A stretch of 64,000 bases of DNA from NCBI RefSeq assembly GCF_004011805.1, contig NZ_ML137196.1:1-64000 (forward strand), in the 5' to 3' direction. A program made the position numbers and the translations under genes. This DNA comes from Piscinibacter defluvii. Its GTDB lineage: Bacteria > Pseudomonadota > Gammaproteobacteria > Burkholderiales > Burkholderiaceae_C. Under the pieces are notes generated by a model. It saw only the letters and a program-made list of their open reading frames with translations, searched no databases and had not been told where the DNA came from. Below are positions 28,238 through 38,674 of the stretch, piece after piece. Position 1 is the stretch's first letter. Each line of letters starts with the position of its first letter.

Positions 28238-30055
28238 ATGCCCGTGTTCCCGATCCGTTCGAGCCTGACCCGGCTGCTGGGCGCCCTGACGGCATCGCTG
28301 CTGTGCGCGACGCTCGCCACCTCGGCGCAGACCGAACGCGCCGGCACGGCACCGGTGGTCAACTCGCGGCTCGACGCCCAGCTGTTCTATCAGTTGCTGA
28401 TCGGCGAGATCGAGCTGCGCGAGGGCGACGCCGGCACCGCCTACCAGGTGATGCTGGACGCGGCCCGGCGCACGAAGGACGAGCAGCTGTTCCGGCGCGC
28501 CACCGACATCGCGCTGCAGGCCCGTGCCGGCGACCAGGCGCTGGCCGCGGTGATGGCCTGGCGCTCGGCCGTGCCGTCCTCCGCCGAGGCGCACCGCTAC
28601 CTGATCCAGCTGCTGATCGCGCTGAACCGGCCGGCGGAGGCCGTCGAGCCGATGCGCGCGCTGGTCGAGCTGACGCCATCGGGCGAACGTGGCGCGCTGA
28701 TCCAGTCGCTGCCGGCGTTCTTCTCGCGCCAGAACGACAAGGCACAGGCGGCCGCGCTGATCGAGAAGACGCTGCAACCCTTCGCCGACGGTGGCGCCGA
28801 CCGCGTGCCCGCGCGCGTGGCGATGGCGCGCGCCTGGCTCGGCGTGCCCGATGTGGCCAAGGCCCGGGCGCTGCTGGAACGTGCCCACGCCGACGCGCCG
28901 ACCGACGAATCGCCGGCCCTGCTCGCCGCGGTGGCGCTGGGCAGCGTGCCCGAGCTCGAGGGCGTGATCCTGGGCCACCTCCGGGCCAAGCCGGACAGCC
29001 ACGGCGTGCGCCTGGCCTACGTGCGCGCACTGACCTCGGTGCAGCGCTTTGTCGACGCCGTCACGCAGCTGCAGGAGGTGACCCGGCGCGCTCCCGAGCT
29101 GCCGCCGCCCTGGCTGACGCTCGGCGCGCTGCAACTCGAGCTGCGCCAGCCGGCGGACGCCACGGCCTCGCTGCAGACCTACCTCGAGCGGCTCGACGCC
29201 GCCCCGGCGCCGACGCTCGCCACCCCGGCGCATGGCGGCGGCGCCGACGATGACGACGACACGCCGTCGCCTGCCGCCGGCGCCGAGCAGGGCCGCACCC
29301 AGGCCTGGCTGCTGCTGGCCCAGGCCGCCGAGCAGCGGCGCGACTTCAAGGCCGCCGAGACCTGGCTGGCCAAGGTCGACAACCCGCAGCGGCTGCTCGA
29401 GGTGCAGACGCGCCGCGCCTCGCTGCTGGCGCGCCAGGGCAAGCTGCGCGAGGCGCGCGAGCTGATCCGGCGCGTGCCCGAGCGCGAGCAGTCGGACGTG
29501 CGGGCCAAGCTGCTGGCCGAGGCGCAGGTGCTGCGCGACGTGAAGCAGTGGAAGGACGCCGGCGCCGTGCTCGCGCAGGCGAACCAGCGCTTCCCCGACG
29601 ACGTCGAGCTGCTGTACGAGCAGTCGATGATGGCCGAGAAGCTCAACCGCATGGACGAGATGGAGCGCCTGCTGCGCAAGGTCATCCAGCTCAAGCCGGA
29701 CCACCACCATGCCTACAACGCGCTGGGCTACTCGCTGGCCGAGCGCAACCAGCGCCTGCCCGAGGCCAAGTCGCTGATCCAGAAGGCGCTCGAGCTGAGC
29801 CCGGGCGAGCCCTTCATCACCGACAGCCTGGGCTGGGTCGAGTACCGGATGGGCAACAAGGCCGAGGCGCTGCGCCTGCTGAAGACGGCCTACCAGGCGC
29901 GCCCCGACCCGGAGATCGCCGCCCACCTGGGCGAGGTGCTGTGGGTGATGGGCCAGCAGGACGAGGCCCGCCGCGTCTGGCGCGAGGCCCGCAGCCGCGA
30001 CAGCGCCAACGACGTGCTGCGCGAGACGCTCGCCCGCCTGCGGGTGGACCTGTGA
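28238..30055 (+). CDS. Tetratricopeptide-repeat protein, exported
   Basis: 605 residues. The N-terminus is a signal peptide ending near TSAQ. Many helical TPR-like units follow, clearest in the last third: [20 protein letters not shown] and [22 protein letters not shown]. An acidic low-complexity stretch (ADDDDD-like) lies near residue 340. I used the ATG at 28238, which has AGGAG in front, over an upstream TTG. Its stop overlaps the lolB start (GTGA). Such proteins commonly precede lolB-ispE in betaproteobacteria; a scaffold role at the periplasm is inferred. Confidence 0.88.
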   Translation: MPVFPIRSSLTRLLGALTASLLCATLATSAQTERAGTAPVVNSRLDAQLFYQLLIGEIELREGDAGTAYQVMLDAARRTKDEQLFRRATDIALQARAGDQALAAVMAWRSAVPSSAEAHRYLIQLLIALNRPAEAVEPMRALVELTPSGERGALIQSLPAFFSRQNDKAQAAALIEKTLQPFADGGADRVPARVAMARAWLGVPDVAKARALLERAHADAPTDESPALLAAVALGSVPELEGVILGHLRAKPDSHGVRLAYVRALTSVQRFVDAVTQLQEVTRRAPELPPPWLTLGALQLELRQPADATASLQTYLERLDAAPAPTLATPAHGGGADDDDDTPSPAAGAEQGRTQAWLLLAQAAEQRRDFKAAETWLAKVDNPQRLLEVQTRRASLLARQGKLREARELIRRVPEREQSDVRAKLLAEAQVLRDVKQWKDAGAVLAQANQRFPDDVELLYEQSMMAEKLNRMDEMERLLRKVIQLKPDHHHAYNALGYSLAERNQRLPEAKSLIQKALELSPGEPFITDSLGWVEYRMGNKAEALRLLKTAYQARPDPEIAAHLGEVLWVMGQQDEARRVWREARSRDSANDVLRETLARLRVDL

Positions 30056-30573
30056 CCCGTGCGGCCCTGGCCGCGGCCGCGCTGCTCCTGGCCGGCTGCG
30101 CCACCGTGCCGCCGCCGGTCGCCACGCCGCCCGGGGAGAGCCTGAGCGGACGCCTGGCCGTGCGGGTGGACGCCGCCCCGGGCCAGGACGCACGCTCGAT
30201 GAGCGCCGCGTTCGAGCTGCAGGGCGCCCCGGAACGCGGCCGTTTCTCGCTCTCCACGCCGCTGGGCACGATGCTGGCCCAGGCGCGCTGGCAGCCCGGC
30301 CGCGTCACGCTGGTCACCTCGCAGGGCGAGACGCCCTACCCGGACCTGGACGCGCTGACCCGCGAGGTGCTGGGCGAAAGCGTGCCGGTGGCCGCGCTGT
30401 TCGACTGGCTGCAAGGCCGGCCCTGGCCCGGCGCCGCCAGCACCGCCGCGCCTCCCGGGTTCCGCCAGCTCGGCTGGGCGGTGGACCTGTCGAGGTTCGA
30501 CGACGCGGCGATCGCCGCGGTGCGCGAGCAGCCGCCCACGGTGACGGTGCGGGTCAAGATGGATCGTCCCTGA
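30052..30573 (+). CDS. lolB: Outer-membrane lipoprotein LolB
   Basis: 173 residues with a lipobox LAGC (Cys16). The rest matches Lol[12 protein letters not shown] near the start, [17 protein letters not shown] in the middle, and [15 protein letters not shown]. LolB receives lipoproteins from LolA and inserts them in the outer membrane. The start is GTG, overlapping the TPR stop (GTGA), and its own stop overlaps the ispE start (TGATG), so three genes are coupled. Confidence 0.93.
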   Translation: MTRAALAAAALLLAGCATVPPPVATPPGESLSGRLAVRVDAAPGQDARSMSAAFELQGAPERGRFSLSTPLGTMLAQARWQPGRVTLVTSQGETPYPDLDALTREVLGESVPVAALFDWLQGRPWPGAASTAAPPGFRQLGWAVDLSRFDDAAIAAVREQPPTVTVRVKMDRP

Positions 30574-31460
30574 TGAGCCTGCGTGCGCTCTACGAGGTGG
30601 CCGCGCCGGCCAAGCTGAATCTGTTCCTGCACGTCACCGGTCGGCGGGCCGACGGCTACCACCTGCTGCAGTCGGTGTTCGTGCTGATCGACTGGTGCGA
30701 CACGCTGCATTTCGAGCGCCGCGACGATGGCCGCCTGGCACGCCACGACCTCGGCCCGGCCCTGCCGGAGGACGACCTGTGCCTGCGCGCCGCGCGGCTG
30801 CTGCAGGCCGAGAGCGGCACCGCGCTCGGCGCCGACATCTCGGTGGACAAGCAGGTGCCCTGGGGCGCCGGCATGGGCGGCGGCAGCTCCGACGCCGCCT
30901 CGACGCTGCTGGCGCTGAACCGCCTGTGGGGCCTGCACTGGCCGCGCGAGCGCCTGCTCGCCCTGGCGCCGCGCCTGGGGGCCGACGTGCCCTTCTTCGT
31001 CGGCGGCCGCCACGCCTTCGTCGAGGGCATCGGCGAACGGCTGACCCCGATCGAGCTGCCGCCGGCCTGGTTCGCGGTGCTCAAGCCGCCCGCGGCGATC
31101 GAGACCCGCAGCATCTTCACGAGCCCGCTGCTTCGCCGCGATAGCGAAGCTGTTATACTTTCGGGCTTTCTTGCAGACATGGCCCGCACCCGGGCGCAGC
31201 TGCTCGACGGAGACTTCGGCCGCAACGACCTGCAGCCGCCCGCCGAAGCAGCGTGCAGCGAGGTGACGGAGGGCGTCAGGCGGCTCCAGCAGTGCTTCGG
31301 CAATGCGCGCATGACCGGCTCCGGCAGTGCCGTGTTCGCGAGAGCAGGCACCGGTGCCCGGCCCGTCGCGGCGATACCGTCGGATCTTCCGGCGGGGTGG
31401 GTGGGGCGCATGTGCCGCAGCCTGGAGCAGCATCCGCTGGTCGGATGGGCAACGGACTGA
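30573..31460 (+). CDS. ispE: 4-diphosphocytidyl-2-C-methyl-D-erythritol kinase IspE
   Basis: 295 residues of the GHMP kinase family. The N-terminal PAKLNLFLHVTGRRADGYH binds substrate; the ATP motif is PWGAGMGGGSSDA at 96-108; a C-terminal RMTGSGSAVFA completes the fold. It phosphorylates CDP-methylerythritol in the non-mevalonate isoprenoid pathway. It is coupled to lolB. A promoter-like TATACT and an inverted repeat lie within it around 31130-31159, upstream of tRNA-Gln. Confidence 0.97.
   Translation: MSLRALYEVAAPAKLNLFLHVTGRRADGYHLLQSVFVLIDWCDTLHFERRDDGRLARHDLGPALPEDDLCLRAARLLQAESGTALGADISVDKQVPWGAGMGGGSSDAASTLLALNRLWGLHWPRERLLALAPRLGADVPFFVGGRHAFVEGIGERLTPIELPPAWFAVLKPPAAIETRSIFTSPLLRRDSEAVILSGFLADMARTRAQLLDGDFGRNDLQPPAEAACSEVTEGVRRLQQCFGNARMTGSGSAVFARAGTGARPVAAIPSDLPAGWVGRMCRSLEQHPLVGWATD
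31130..31159 (+). promoter_or_regulatory. Possible internal promoter with inverted repeat in ispE
   Basis: A perfect 7 bp inverted repeat (GCTTCGC, 7 nt, GCGAAGC; 31130-31150) runs into an AT-rich TGTTATACTTT with a TATACT -10-like box (31154-31159). A weak CTTCGC lies at -35 spacing. It could drive tRNA-Gln and prs, about 340 bp downstream. The AT-rich bases also encode normal IspE residues, so chance is possible. Confidence 0.35.
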
Positions 31461-31498
31461 ACAGGGTTTCGGTTCGCGCGCGAGCGTCGGACCCGTGT

Positions 31499-31575
31499 AG
31501 GGGAGTCGCCAAGTTGGTTAAGGCATCGGATTTTGATTCCGACATTCGAGGGTTCGAGTCCTTCCTCCCCTGCCA
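31499..31575 (+). tRNA. tRNA-Gln (anticodon UUG)
   Basis: 77 nt including encoded CCA. The acceptor arms AGGGGAG and CTCCCCT pair perfectly. The anticodon stem TCGGA/TCCGA encloses the loop TTTTGAT, giving anticodon TTG (reads CAA). The T-loop GTTCGAGTC is canonical. It lies between ispE and prs, a conserved arrangement in betaproteobacteria. Confidence 0.97.
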
Positions 31576-31628
31576 CCACTTCTGAACCCGGTGCAGCTTC
31601 GCGACCGGATCGCCTTCTCGGAGCGAAC

Positions 31629-32591
31629 GTGCTGTTCAACACCGTGCTGTTCACCGGCAACGCCAATCCTGCCCTGGCGCAGGAGATTGCCGGCCACCTC
31701 GGCATCGAACTGGGCAAGGCCAAGGTCGGGCGCTTCTCCGATGGCGAAGTCGACATCGAGATCGAGCAGAACGTGCGGGCGCGCGACATCTTCGTCGTGC
31801 AGCCGACCTGCGCGCCGACCAACGAGAACCTGATGGAGCTGTGCATCATGGTCGACGCGCTCAAGCGTGCGTCGGCCAGGAGGGTCACGGCGGTCATCCC
31901 CTACTTCGGCTATGCGCGCCAGGACCGCCGGCCGCGCTCGACGCGCGTGCCGATCAGCGCCAAGGTCGTCGCCAACATGCTCGAGGCCGTCGGCGTCGAG
32001 CGGCTGCTGACGATGGACCTGCACGCCGACCAGATCCAGGGCTTCTTCGACATCCCGGTCGACAACATCTACGCCTCGCCAGTGCTGCTGTCGGACCTGC
32101 ACGGCAAGCGCTACTCGGACCTGGTGGTCGTCTCGCCGGACGTCGGCGGCGTGGTGCGCGCCCGGGCGCTCGCCAAGCAGCTCGGCTGCGACCTGGCCAT
32201 CATCGACAAGCGCCGCCCGCGCGCCAACGTCTCCGAGGTGATGCACGTCATCGGCGAGATCGAGGGCCGCAACTGCGTGATCATGGACGACATGATCGAC
32301 ACCGCCGGCACGCTCGTGAAGGCGGCCGAGGTGCTGAAGTCGCGCGGCGCCAAGAGCGTGTACGCGTACTGCACGCACGCGGTGTTCTCCGGCCCGGCGA
32401 TCGAGCGCATCAAGTCCTCGGCGCTCGATGAAGTGGTCATCACCAACACCATCCCCCTTTCCGAGGCCGGCCGGCAGTGCACCAAGGTGCGCCAGCTGTC
32501 GGTGGCCTTCCTGTTCGCCGAGACCATCCGCCGGATCTCCGACGGTGAATCGGTGACGTCCCTGTTCGCGGAGCAAAACGCGAACTTCTGA
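31629..32591 (+). CDS. prs: Ribose-phosphate pyrophosphokinase Prs
   Basis: 320 residues. Family landmarks are VFTGNANP-like [10 protein letters not shown] at the start, the flexible-loop [29 protein letters not shown] and the PRPP loop [13 protein letters not shown]. It makes PRPP from ribose-5-phosphate and ATP, feeding nucleotide, histidine and tryptophan synthesis. I chose the GTG at 31629 because CGGAG precedes it by 6 nt and it gives the usual length; a longer frame would overlap the tRNA and is not credible. Another GTG at 31644 is possible. Confidence 0.95.
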   Translation: MLFNTVLFTGNANPALAQEIAGHLGIELGKAKVGRFSDGEVDIEIEQNVRARDIFVVQPTCAPTNENLMELCIMVDALKRASARRVTAVIPYFGYARQDRRPRSTRVPISAKVVANMLEAVGVERLLTMDLHADQIQGFFDIPVDNIYASPVLLSDLHGKRYSDLVVVSPDVGGVVRARALAKQLGCDLAIIDKRRPRANVSEVMHVIGEIEGRNCVIMDDMIDTAGTLVKAAEVLKSRGAKSVYAYCTHAVFSGPAIERIKSSALDEVVITNTIPLSEAGRQCTKVRQLSVAFLFAETIRRISDGESVTSLFAEQNANF

Positions 32592-32635
32592 AGCGAGGAG
32601 CCTGGTCGCGGGCCCTCATCCATCCTGGAGTCATC

Positions 32636-33283
32636 ATGAAATTCGTCGCTTTCGAGCGCACTTTGCAGGGGACCGGAGCGAGCCGCCGCCTGCGCAATGC
32701 GCACAAGGTGCCCGGCATCGTCTACGGTGCCGGCCAGCCGCAGATGATCGAGCTCGATCACAACGCGCTCTTCTTCGCGCTGAAGAAGGAAGCCTTCCAC
32801 TCGTCGCTGCTCGACATGGAACTCGGCGGCAAGACCGAGAAGGTGCTGCTGCGCGACTACCAGATGCACGCCTTCAAGCCGATCGTGATGCACATCGACT
32901 TCCAGCGCGTCGACGCGACGACCAAGATCACGAAGAAGGTGCCGCTGCACTTCGTGAACGAGGAGAACTCGCCGGCCGTCAAGACCGACAAGTGCCTGGT
33001 CAACCACGTGGTCACCGAGCTGCTGATCCAGTGCCTGGCCTCGCAGCTGCCCGAGTACCTCACGGTGGACCTGGGCAACCTCGCCAAGGGCCAGTCGCTG
33101 CACGTCAGCGACCTGAAGCTCGCCGAGGGCATCAAGGTGGTCACGCACGGCAAGAAGGACCCGGTGATCGTGTCCGTCTCGATGCAGGCGGCCGAGGAAG
33201 AGGCCGCGCCCGCCCCGGCCGTCGCGGCCCCGGCGGCCCCGGCCAAGAAGGAAAAGAAGGACGAGAAGCAGAACAAGAAGTAA
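32636..33283 (+). CDS. rplY: 50S ribosomal protein L25 (CTC form)
   Basis: 215 residues, the longer TL5/CTC type rather than the ~95-residue E. coli form. The N-terminal 5S-rRNA-binding domain has [20 protein letters not shown]; the C-terminal beta-domain follows, and an Ala/Lys-rich tail ends in KKDEKQNKK. It binds 5S rRNA in the large subunit and is linked to general stress in some bacteria. It follows prs by 44 nt, a conserved pair, and pth comes next. Confidence 0.96.
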   Translation: MKFVAFERTLQGTGASRRLRNAHKVPGIVYGAGQPQMIELDHNALFFALKKEAFHSSLLDMELGGKTEKVLLRDYQMHAFKPIVMHIDFQRVDATTKITKKVPLHFVNEENSPAVKTDKCLVNHVVTELLIQCLASQLPEYLTVDLGNLAKGQSLHVSDLKLAEGIKVVTHGKKDPVIVSVSMQAAEEEAAPAPAVAAPAAPAKKEKKDEKQNKK

Positions 33284-33306
33284 GCCCGCGCGCTGCTTCC
33301 TGCTCG

Positions 33307-33336
33307 CGAACCCCGCTGCGGCGGGGTTCGTCGTTT
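33307..33336 (+). terminator. Likely terminator after rplY
   Basis: CGAACCCCGC, a TGCG loop and GCGGGGTTCG form a perfect 10 bp hairpin followed by TCGTTT. The U tract is short, so it may be a weak terminator or an attenuating structure between rplY and pth. Confidence 0.65.
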
Positions 33337-33359
33337 CCGGCCCGGGATAATCGCGGCCC

Positions 33360-33986
33360 ATGATCAAGCTCATCGTCGGCCTGGGCAACCCGGGCCCCGA
33401 GTACGAGGCCACGCGCCACAACGCCGGCTTCTGGTTCGTCGACGAGGTGGCGCGCAACCTGAAGGTGTCGCTGCAGCCCGAGCGCGGCTACTTCGGCAAC
33501 GCGGCACGCGCGGCCACGCCGCACGGCCCGGTCTGGCTGCTCGAGCCGATGACCTACATGAACCTGTCGGGCAAGGCGGTCGCGGCGCTGGCGCGCTTCT
33601 TCAAGATCGCGCCGGGCGAGATCCTCGTGGCACACGACGAGCTCGACCTGCCGCCCGGCCAGGTGAAGCTCAAGCTCGGCGGCAGCCATGCCGGCCACAA
33701 CGGGCTGCGCGACATCCACGCGCAGCTCGGCAGCGCGGACTACTGGCGCCTGCGCCTGGGCATCGGCCACCCGGGGGTCAAGGCCGAGGTGGTGCACTAC
33801 GTGCTGCGCAAGCCCAGCCCGGAGCACCGCGTGGCGATCGAGAACGGCATCACGCAATCGCTGTCCGCGTTGGACCTGATGCTCGCAGGCGAGATGGAGC
33901 GCGCGATGATGAAGCTCCACGCCAAGCCGCCGCGGCCCAAGCCGCCGCGCCCGGAGGGCGTGTCCCCTCCGGAGACGCCGCGATGA
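33360..33986 (+). CDS. pth: Peptidyl-tRNA hydrolase
   Basis: 208 residues. It shows the [17 protein letters not shown] block with catalytic His20, the MTYMNLSGK segment, and HDELDLPPG with the catalytic Asp, then [13 protein letters not shown]. It releases tRNA from prematurely dropped peptidyl-tRNA. A basic Pro/Lys-rich tail (~20 residues) extends past the fold. Its stop overlaps the next start (ATGA). Confidence 0.97.
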   Translation: MIKLIVGLGNPGPEYEATRHNAGFWFVDEVARNLKVSLQPERGYFGNAARAATPHGPVWLLEPMTYMNLSGKAVAALARFFKIAPGEILVAHDELDLPPGQVKLKLGGSHAGHNGLRDIHAQLGSADYWRLRLGIGHPGVKAEVVHYVLRKPSPEHRVAIENGITQSLSALDLMLAGEMERAMMKLHAKPPRPKPPRPEGVSPPETPR

Positions 33987-34387
33987 CCCGAGCGACCCTG
34001 CTGCTGAGCCTTGCCCTGCTGACCGCCGCGCCGGCGCTGGCCGCGCCGCCGATCTACCGCTGCGGCGCGGACGGCCGCACCTACTCGCAGGTACCCTGCC
34101 CCGAGGGCCAGCTGATCGAGGCGAGCGACCCGCGCACCGCTGCCCAGCGCGCCGAGGCCAAGCGCTTCGCCGATGCCGAGCGCAAGCGCGCCGCCGAACT
34201 CGAGCGCGAGCGCAAGGCGGCGGAGAAGGCCGCCGAGAAGTCGGCCGCGGGCGCGGTCGCCGTCGGCCCGGCCACGCCGGACGCGCCCGCCACGACGAGC
34301 GCCGGCAAGCCGCGCGCGGGCAAGGACAAGCCGGCCGAGAAGGACTTCATCGCGGTCGCGCCCAAGGCCGCCGCCGCGGCACGCTGA
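33983..34387 (+). CDS. DUF4124-type exported protein
   Basis: 134 residues. A signal peptide ends ALA around residue 20, followed by [17 protein letters not shown], the two-Cys pattern of DUF4124, and then an Ala/Lys/Glu-rich helical, probably coiled-coil, stretch. Function is unknown for the family; it is probably periplasmic. It is coupled to pth by ATGA. Its TGA stop directly abuts the ferredoxin stop on the other strand (TGATCA). Confidence 0.82.
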   Translation: MTRATLLLSLALLTAAPALAAPPIYRCGADGRTYSQVPCPEGQLIEASDPRTAAQRAEAKRFADAERKRAAELERERKAAEKAAEKSAAGAVAVGPATPDAPATTSAGKPRAGKDKPAEKDFIAVAPKAAAAAR

Positions 34388-34751
<364 letters not shown>

Positions 34752-35246
34752 TCAGCCTTCGCTCGATTTCACCCGGGCCCTCAGCCGGTCGAGCACCGAG
34801 GGTGACACGAACTTGGAAACATCACCGCCGAGGCTGGCAATCTCGCGCACGAAGGTGCCGGAGACGAACTGGTACTGGTCGCTGGGCGTGAGAAACAGGG
34901 TCTCGACCTCGGGCATCAGCTGCCGGTTCATGCCGGCCATCTGGAACTCGTACTCGAAGTCGCTCACCGCCCGCAGGCCGCGCACGACCACCTTGCCGCC
35001 ATGGCCGACGACGAAGTCGCGCAGCAGGCCGCGGAAGGCCATCACCTCGACGTTCGGGTACTTGGCGGCCAGCTCGGAGGCGATCTCCAGCCGCTCGGCA
35101 ATCGTGAACATGGTGCGCTTGTGGTGCCCGGCGGCCACCGCGACGATCAGGCGCTCGAACAGCCTGCTGGCACGGCGCATCAGGTCCTCGTGGCCGAGCG
35201 TCATCGGGTCGAAGGTGCCGGGGTAGACGGCGGTCAGGCGGGTCAC
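34752..35246 (-). CDS. coaD: Phosphopantetheine adenylyltransferase CoaD
   Basis: 164 residues. Motifs: the nucleotidyltransferase [39 protein letters not shown], and [20 protein letters not shown]. It makes dephospho-CoA, the penultimate step of CoA synthesis. The start is uncertain: GTG at 35246 gives a compact protein, while TTG at 35255 (overlapping the rsmD stop) has a better placed GGGAG. rsmD-coaD is a widely conserved pair. Confidence 0.95.
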   Translation of the reverse strand: MTRLTAVYPGTFDPMTLGHEDLMRRASRLFERLIVAVAAGHHKRTMFTIAERLEIASELAAKYPNVEVMAFRGLLRDFVVGHGGKVVVRGLRAVSDFEYEFQMAGMNRQLMPEVETLFLTPSDQYQFVSGTFVREIASLGGDVSKFVSPSVLDRLRARVKSSEG

Positions 35247-35251
35247 GGAGG

Positions 35252-35863
35252 TCAACGCGGGCTCCCGTCGGGCTGGTCTGCCGGCGCAGTGTAGCCCTCG
35301 GGTTCGCGGCGCAGCAGGTGGGCATGCACCGATCCGGCGCGCAGATGGCGATGCACCCGCAGCCCGAGCGGCGCCAGCGCGTCGGGGGCGTACGGCCGGT
35401 CGGCCTCGAGGTAGACGAAGCCGTCGGGCACGACCAGCGGCGCCGCGGCGGCCAATGCCGCATCGAACAGCTGCGCTTCGAACGGCGGGTCGACGAAGAC
35501 GATCTCGAAGCGCTGCGGCGGGCAGCGCCGCATCCAGCCCAGCGCATCGGTCGCCTCGACGCGGACCGGCTCGGCCTTCAGCCGCTGGCGCGACTGCTCC
35601 AGGCGCGCCGCCAGCTCGCGGTCGCGCTCCAGCAGCACCACCTCGGCCGCGCCGCGCGAGGCGGCCTCGAAGCCGAGCGCCCCGCTGCCGGCGAAGGCAT
35701 CCAGGCAGCGCCAGCCGGCCAGGTCCTGGCCCAGCCAGTTGAACAGCGTCTCGCGCACCCGGTCGGGCGTCGGGCGCAGTCCGGGGCGGTCGGGCACCGG
35801 CAGCTTGGAGCGCTTCCACTGCCCGCCGATGATGCGGACCTCGCCCGCCGGCGCGTGCCTCAC
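35252..35863 (-). CDS. rsmD: 16S rRNA (guanine966-N2)-methyltransferase RsmD
   Basis: 203 residues. It has the N-terminal [16 protein letters not shown], the SAM motif [20 protein letters not shown] and the catalytic FVDPPF (DPPF variant of NPPY). It methylates G966 of 16S rRNA in the 30S subunit. The GTG start overlaps the hisF stop (GTGA), so an rRNA-modification gene is coupled to the histidine operon where hisI is usually found in related genomes. Confidence 0.94.
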   Translation of the reverse strand: MRHAPAGEVRIIGGQWKRSKLPVPDRPGLRPTPDRVRETLFNWLGQDLAGWRCLDAFAGSGALGFEAASRGAAEVVLLERDRELAARLEQSRQRLKAEPVRVEATDALGWMRRCPPQRFEIVFVDPPFEAQLFDAALAAAAPLVVPDGFVYLEADRPYAPDALAPLGLRVHRHLRAGSVHAHLLRREPEGYTAPADQPDGSPR

Positions 35864-36618
35864 ATCCGCACCGGAATGCCGTCGCGCGCCAGCAGCGCCT
35901 TGGCCTGCCCCACCGTGAACTCGCCGTAGTGGAAGATGCTGGCCGCCAGCACCGCGTCCGCGCCGCCGATGCGGATGCCCTCGGAGAGATGCTCGAGCGC
36001 GCCGACGCCGCCCGAAGCGATCACCGGGATGTCGACCGCGTCGGTGACCGCGCGGGTCAGCTCGAGGTCGAACCCGATCTTGGTGCCGTCGCGGTCCATG
36101 CTCGTGAGCAGGATCTCGCCGGCGCCGTGTTCGGCCATCTGCTTCGCCCAGGCCACCGCGTCCAGCCCGGTGTTGCGCCGGCCGCCATGGGTGTAGACCT
36201 GCCAGCCGCCATGCTCGCCGCGCTTGGCATCGATGGCGACGACGATGCATTGCGCGCCGTACTTGCCCGAAGCCTCGCGAATCACCTGCGGGTTGGCCAC
36301 CGCGGCGGAGTTGAAGCTCACCTTGTCGGCCCCGGCGTTGAGCAGTCGCCGCACGTCGGCCACCGTGCGCACGCCGCCGCCCACGGTGAGTGGAATGAAC
36401 ACCTGCGCGGCCACCGCCTCGATGATGTGCAGGATCAGGTCGCGCTCGTCGCTGGTGGCGGTGATGTCGAGGAAGGTCAGCTCGTCGGCGCCCTGGTCGT
36501 TGTAGCGCGCCGCGATCTCGACCGGGTCGCCGGCATCACGCAGCTCGACGAAGTTGACGCCCTTGACGACCCGGCCACCGGTGACGTCGAGGCAGGGAAT
36601 GATGCGCTTGGCCAGCAT
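35860..36618 (-). CDS. hisF: Imidazole glycerol phosphate synthase subunit HisF
   Basis: 252 residues, a (beta/alpha)8 barrel. Catalytic Asp in [13 protein letters not shown] near the start and in the TSMDRDGTK segment; phosphate-binding loops VGGGVRT and ASGGVG. With HisH it uses glutamine ammonia to make imidazole glycerol phosphate and AICAR. Its ATG overlaps the hisA stop by one base (TGATG). Confidence 0.98.
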   Translation of the reverse strand: MLAKRIIPCLDVTGGRVVKGVNFVELRDAGDPVEIAARYNDQGADELTFLDITATSDERDLILHIIEAVAAQVFIPLTVGGGVRTVADVRRLLNAGADKVSFNSAAVANPQVIREASGKYGAQCIVVAIDAKRGEHGGWQVYTHGGRRNTGLDAVAWAKQMAEHGAGEILLTSMDRDGTKIGFDLELTRAVTDAVDIPVIASGGVGALEHLSEGIRIGGADAVLAASIFHYGEFTVGQAKALLARDGIPVRM

Positions 36619-37364
36619 CAGTCGGCGCCGTTCAGTTCGTCGGCGCGCGCCTGCGCGGCGGCGAAGTCAAGATCGCCGGTGTAGATGGCACGGCCGCAGA
36701 TCACGCCCTCGATGCCCTCGGACTCGACGGCGCACAGCCGCTCGATGTCGGCGATGTTCGACAGCCCGCCCGAGGCGATCACGGGGATGGTCAGCGCCTG
36801 GGCCAGCTTGACCGTGGCCTCGATGTTGATGCCGGTGAGCATGCCGTCGCGGCCGATGTCGGTGTAGATCACGCCCTCGACGCCGTAGTCCTGGAACTTC
36901 TGAGCCAGGTCCACCACCTCGTGGCCGGTCAGCTTGCTCCAGCCGTCGGTGGCGACCTTGCCGTCCTTGGCGTCCAGGCCGACGATGATGTGGCCGCCGA
37001 AGGCCGTGCAGGCGTCGTGCAGGAAACCCGGGTTCTTGACCGCCGCGGTGCCAATGATGATGAAGCTCAGCCCGTCGTCGAGGTAGCGCTCGATGGTGTC
37101 GAGATCGCGGATGCCGCCGCCGAGCTGCACCGGGATCTCGTCGCCCACCTCGGCCAGGATGGCCTTGATCGCCGCCTCGTTGACCGGCTTGCCGGCGAAG
37201 GCGCCATTGAGGTCCACCAGGTGCAGGCGCCGCGCGCCGGCATCGACCCAGCGCCGTGCCATCTCGGCCGGGTTCTCGCTGAAGGTGGTGGACTCGCTCA
37301 TGTCGCCCTGCTTCAGGCGGACACATCGACCGTCTTTGAGGTCAATCGCGGGGATCAGCAACAT
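36618..37364 (-). CDS. hisA: Phosphoribosylformimino-AICAR-P isomerase HisA
   Basis: 248 residues, a barrel homologous to HisF. Catalytic Asp in [14 protein letters not shown] and in [10 protein letters not shown]; phosphate loop GGGIRD. It does the Amadori rearrangement of ProFAR to PRFAR. It lies 60 nt after hisH and overlaps hisF. Confidence 0.98.
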   Translation of the reverse strand: MLLIPAIDLKDGRCVRLKQGDMSESTTFSENPAEMARRWVDAGARRLHLVDLNGAFAGKPVNEAAIKAILAEVGDEIPVQLGGGIRDLDTIERYLDDGLSFIIIGTAAVKNPGFLHDACTAFGGHIIVGLDAKDGKVATDGWSKLTGHEVVDLAQKFQDYGVEGVIYTDIGRDGMLTGINIEATVKLAQALTIPVIASGGLSNIADIERLCAVESEGIEGVICGRAIYTGDLDFAAAQARADELNGAD

Positions 37365-37424
37365 GGCCGAACAGGCGTGGTGGGAGGGAGGCGGGGCACC
37401 CGAGAAGGGGTGGGGGGAGGACCG

Positions 37425-38072
37425 TCAAGGTTTCCAGTGCAGGAAGTTGCGGTACAGCGCCAAGCCGTGCTCGGCGCTCTTCTCGGGGTGGAACTGGGTG
37501 GCAAAAATGTTATCGCGGCCCAGCGCGCAGGTAAAGCGGCCGCCGTAGTCCGCCTCGCCGACGCTGTGCTCGGCCGCGGCCGGGCGGGCGTAGAAGCTGT
37601 GCACGAAGTAGAACCAGGCGCCGTCGGGCACACCGGTCCACAGCGGGTGCGCCCGCGCCTGGGCGACCTGGTTCCAGCCCATCTGGGGCACCTTGTAGCG
37701 GCTGCCGTCGGGCTGTCGGCGGCCCTCCAGACGGAAGCGCAGCACCTCCCCCGGAATCAGCCCGAGCCCGTCGGTGGGCCCTTCCTCGCTGCGCTCGAGC
37801 AGCATCTGCATGCCCACGCACACGCCCATCAGCGGCTTGTTGGCCGCCGCGTCGAGCACCGCCTCGAGCAGGCCGGAATCGCGCAGCTCGCGCATGCAGT
37901 CCGGCATCGCGCCCTGGCCCGGCAGCACGATGCGCTCGGCGGCGAACACCTCTTCCGGCGTCGAGGTGACGATCACCTCCAGCCCGCTGCCCGCTGCCAC
38001 GTGCATCACCGCCTGCGACACCGAGCGCAGGTTGCCCATGCCGTAGTCGACGACGGCGACGGTCCTGGCCAT
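37425..38072 (-). CDS. hisH: Imidazole glycerol phosphate synthase subunit HisH
   Basis: 215 residues, class I glutamine amidotransferase. Nucleophile Cys85 lies in [10 protein letters not shown]; the oxyanion PGQG is at 51-54; the His-Glu pair is in [13 protein letters not shown] near the end. It supplies ammonia to HisF. It starts 2 nt after the hisB stop. Confidence 0.98.
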   Translation of the reverse strand: MARTVAVVDYGMGNLRSVSQAVMHVAAGSGLEVIVTSTPEEVFAAERIVLPGQGAMPDCMRELRDSGLLEAVLDAAANKPLMGVCVGMQMLLERSEEGPTDGLGLIPGEVLRFRLEGRRQPDGSRYKVPQMGWNQVAQARAHPLWTGVPDGAWFYFVHSFYARPAAAEHSVGEADYGGRFTCALGRDNIFATQFHPEKSAEHGLALYRNFLHWKP

Positions 38073-38074
38073 GG

Positions 38075-38674
38075 TCAGAGGGAGCCCTTGGTGGACGGGA
38101 TCACGCCCGCCGCGCGCGGGTCGATCGCCAGCGCCATGCGCAGCGCCCGGCCGAAGGCCTTGAACACCGTCTCGGCCTGGTGGTGCGCGTTCTGTCCCTT
38201 GAGGTTGTCGATGTGCAGCGTCACCAGCGCGTGGTTCGCAAAGCCCTGGAAGAACTCGTAGGCGAGCTGGGTGTCGAAGCCGCCGACCATGCCGCTCCTG
38301 AACGGCACGTCCATGTGCAGCCCCGGGCGGCCGGAGAAATCGACCACCACGCGGGACAGCGCCTCGTCCAGCGGCACGTACGAGTGGCCGTAGCGCACCA
38401 GGCCCTTCTTGTCACCCACCGCCTGGGCCACCGCCATGCCGAGCGTGATGCCGACGTCCTCCACGGTGTGGTGGCCGTCGATGTGCAGGTCGCCCTTCGC
38501 GTCGACCTCGAGGTCGATCAGCCCGTGGCGCGCCACCTGGTCGAGCATGTGGTCGAAGAAGCCGATGCCGGTGGCGAGCTTCGCCTCGCCCGTGCCGTCG
38601 AGGTCGACGCGGACGCGGATCTGCGTTTCCTTGGTGTTGCGGGTGACCTCGGCCGTCCTGGTGGAAGTCGTCAT
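38075..38674 (-). CDS. hisB: Imidazoleglycerol-phosphate dehydratase HisB
   Basis: 199 residues, the monofunctional dehydratase without the phosphatase domain found in E. coli HisB. Metal-binding motifs are [23 protein letters not shown] and NAHHQAE. It makes imidazole acetol phosphate. The start overlaps the hisC stop (ATGA). Confidence 0.98.
   Translation of the reverse strand: MTTSTRTAEVTRNTKETQIRVRVDLDGTGEAKLATGIGFFDHMLDQVARHGLIDLEVDAKGDLHIDGHHTVEDVGITLGMAVAQAVGDKKGLVRYGHSYVPLDEALSRVVVDFSGRPGLHMDVPFRSGMVGGFDTQLAYEFFQGFANHALVTLHIDNLKGQNAHHQAETVFKAFGRALRMALAIDPRAAGVIPSTKGSL

Noticed and set aside
28151..30193. Upstream extension of the mutM frame to ~950 residues
   Set aside because: MutM needs its Pro-Glu N-terminus, which is met at 28150; the rest overlaps the TPR gene in antisense.
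31533..31628. Upstream extension of prs to 31533
   Set aside because: It would begin inside tRNA-Gln; the added residues have no similarity to Prs, and a GTG with a good RBS lies at 31629.
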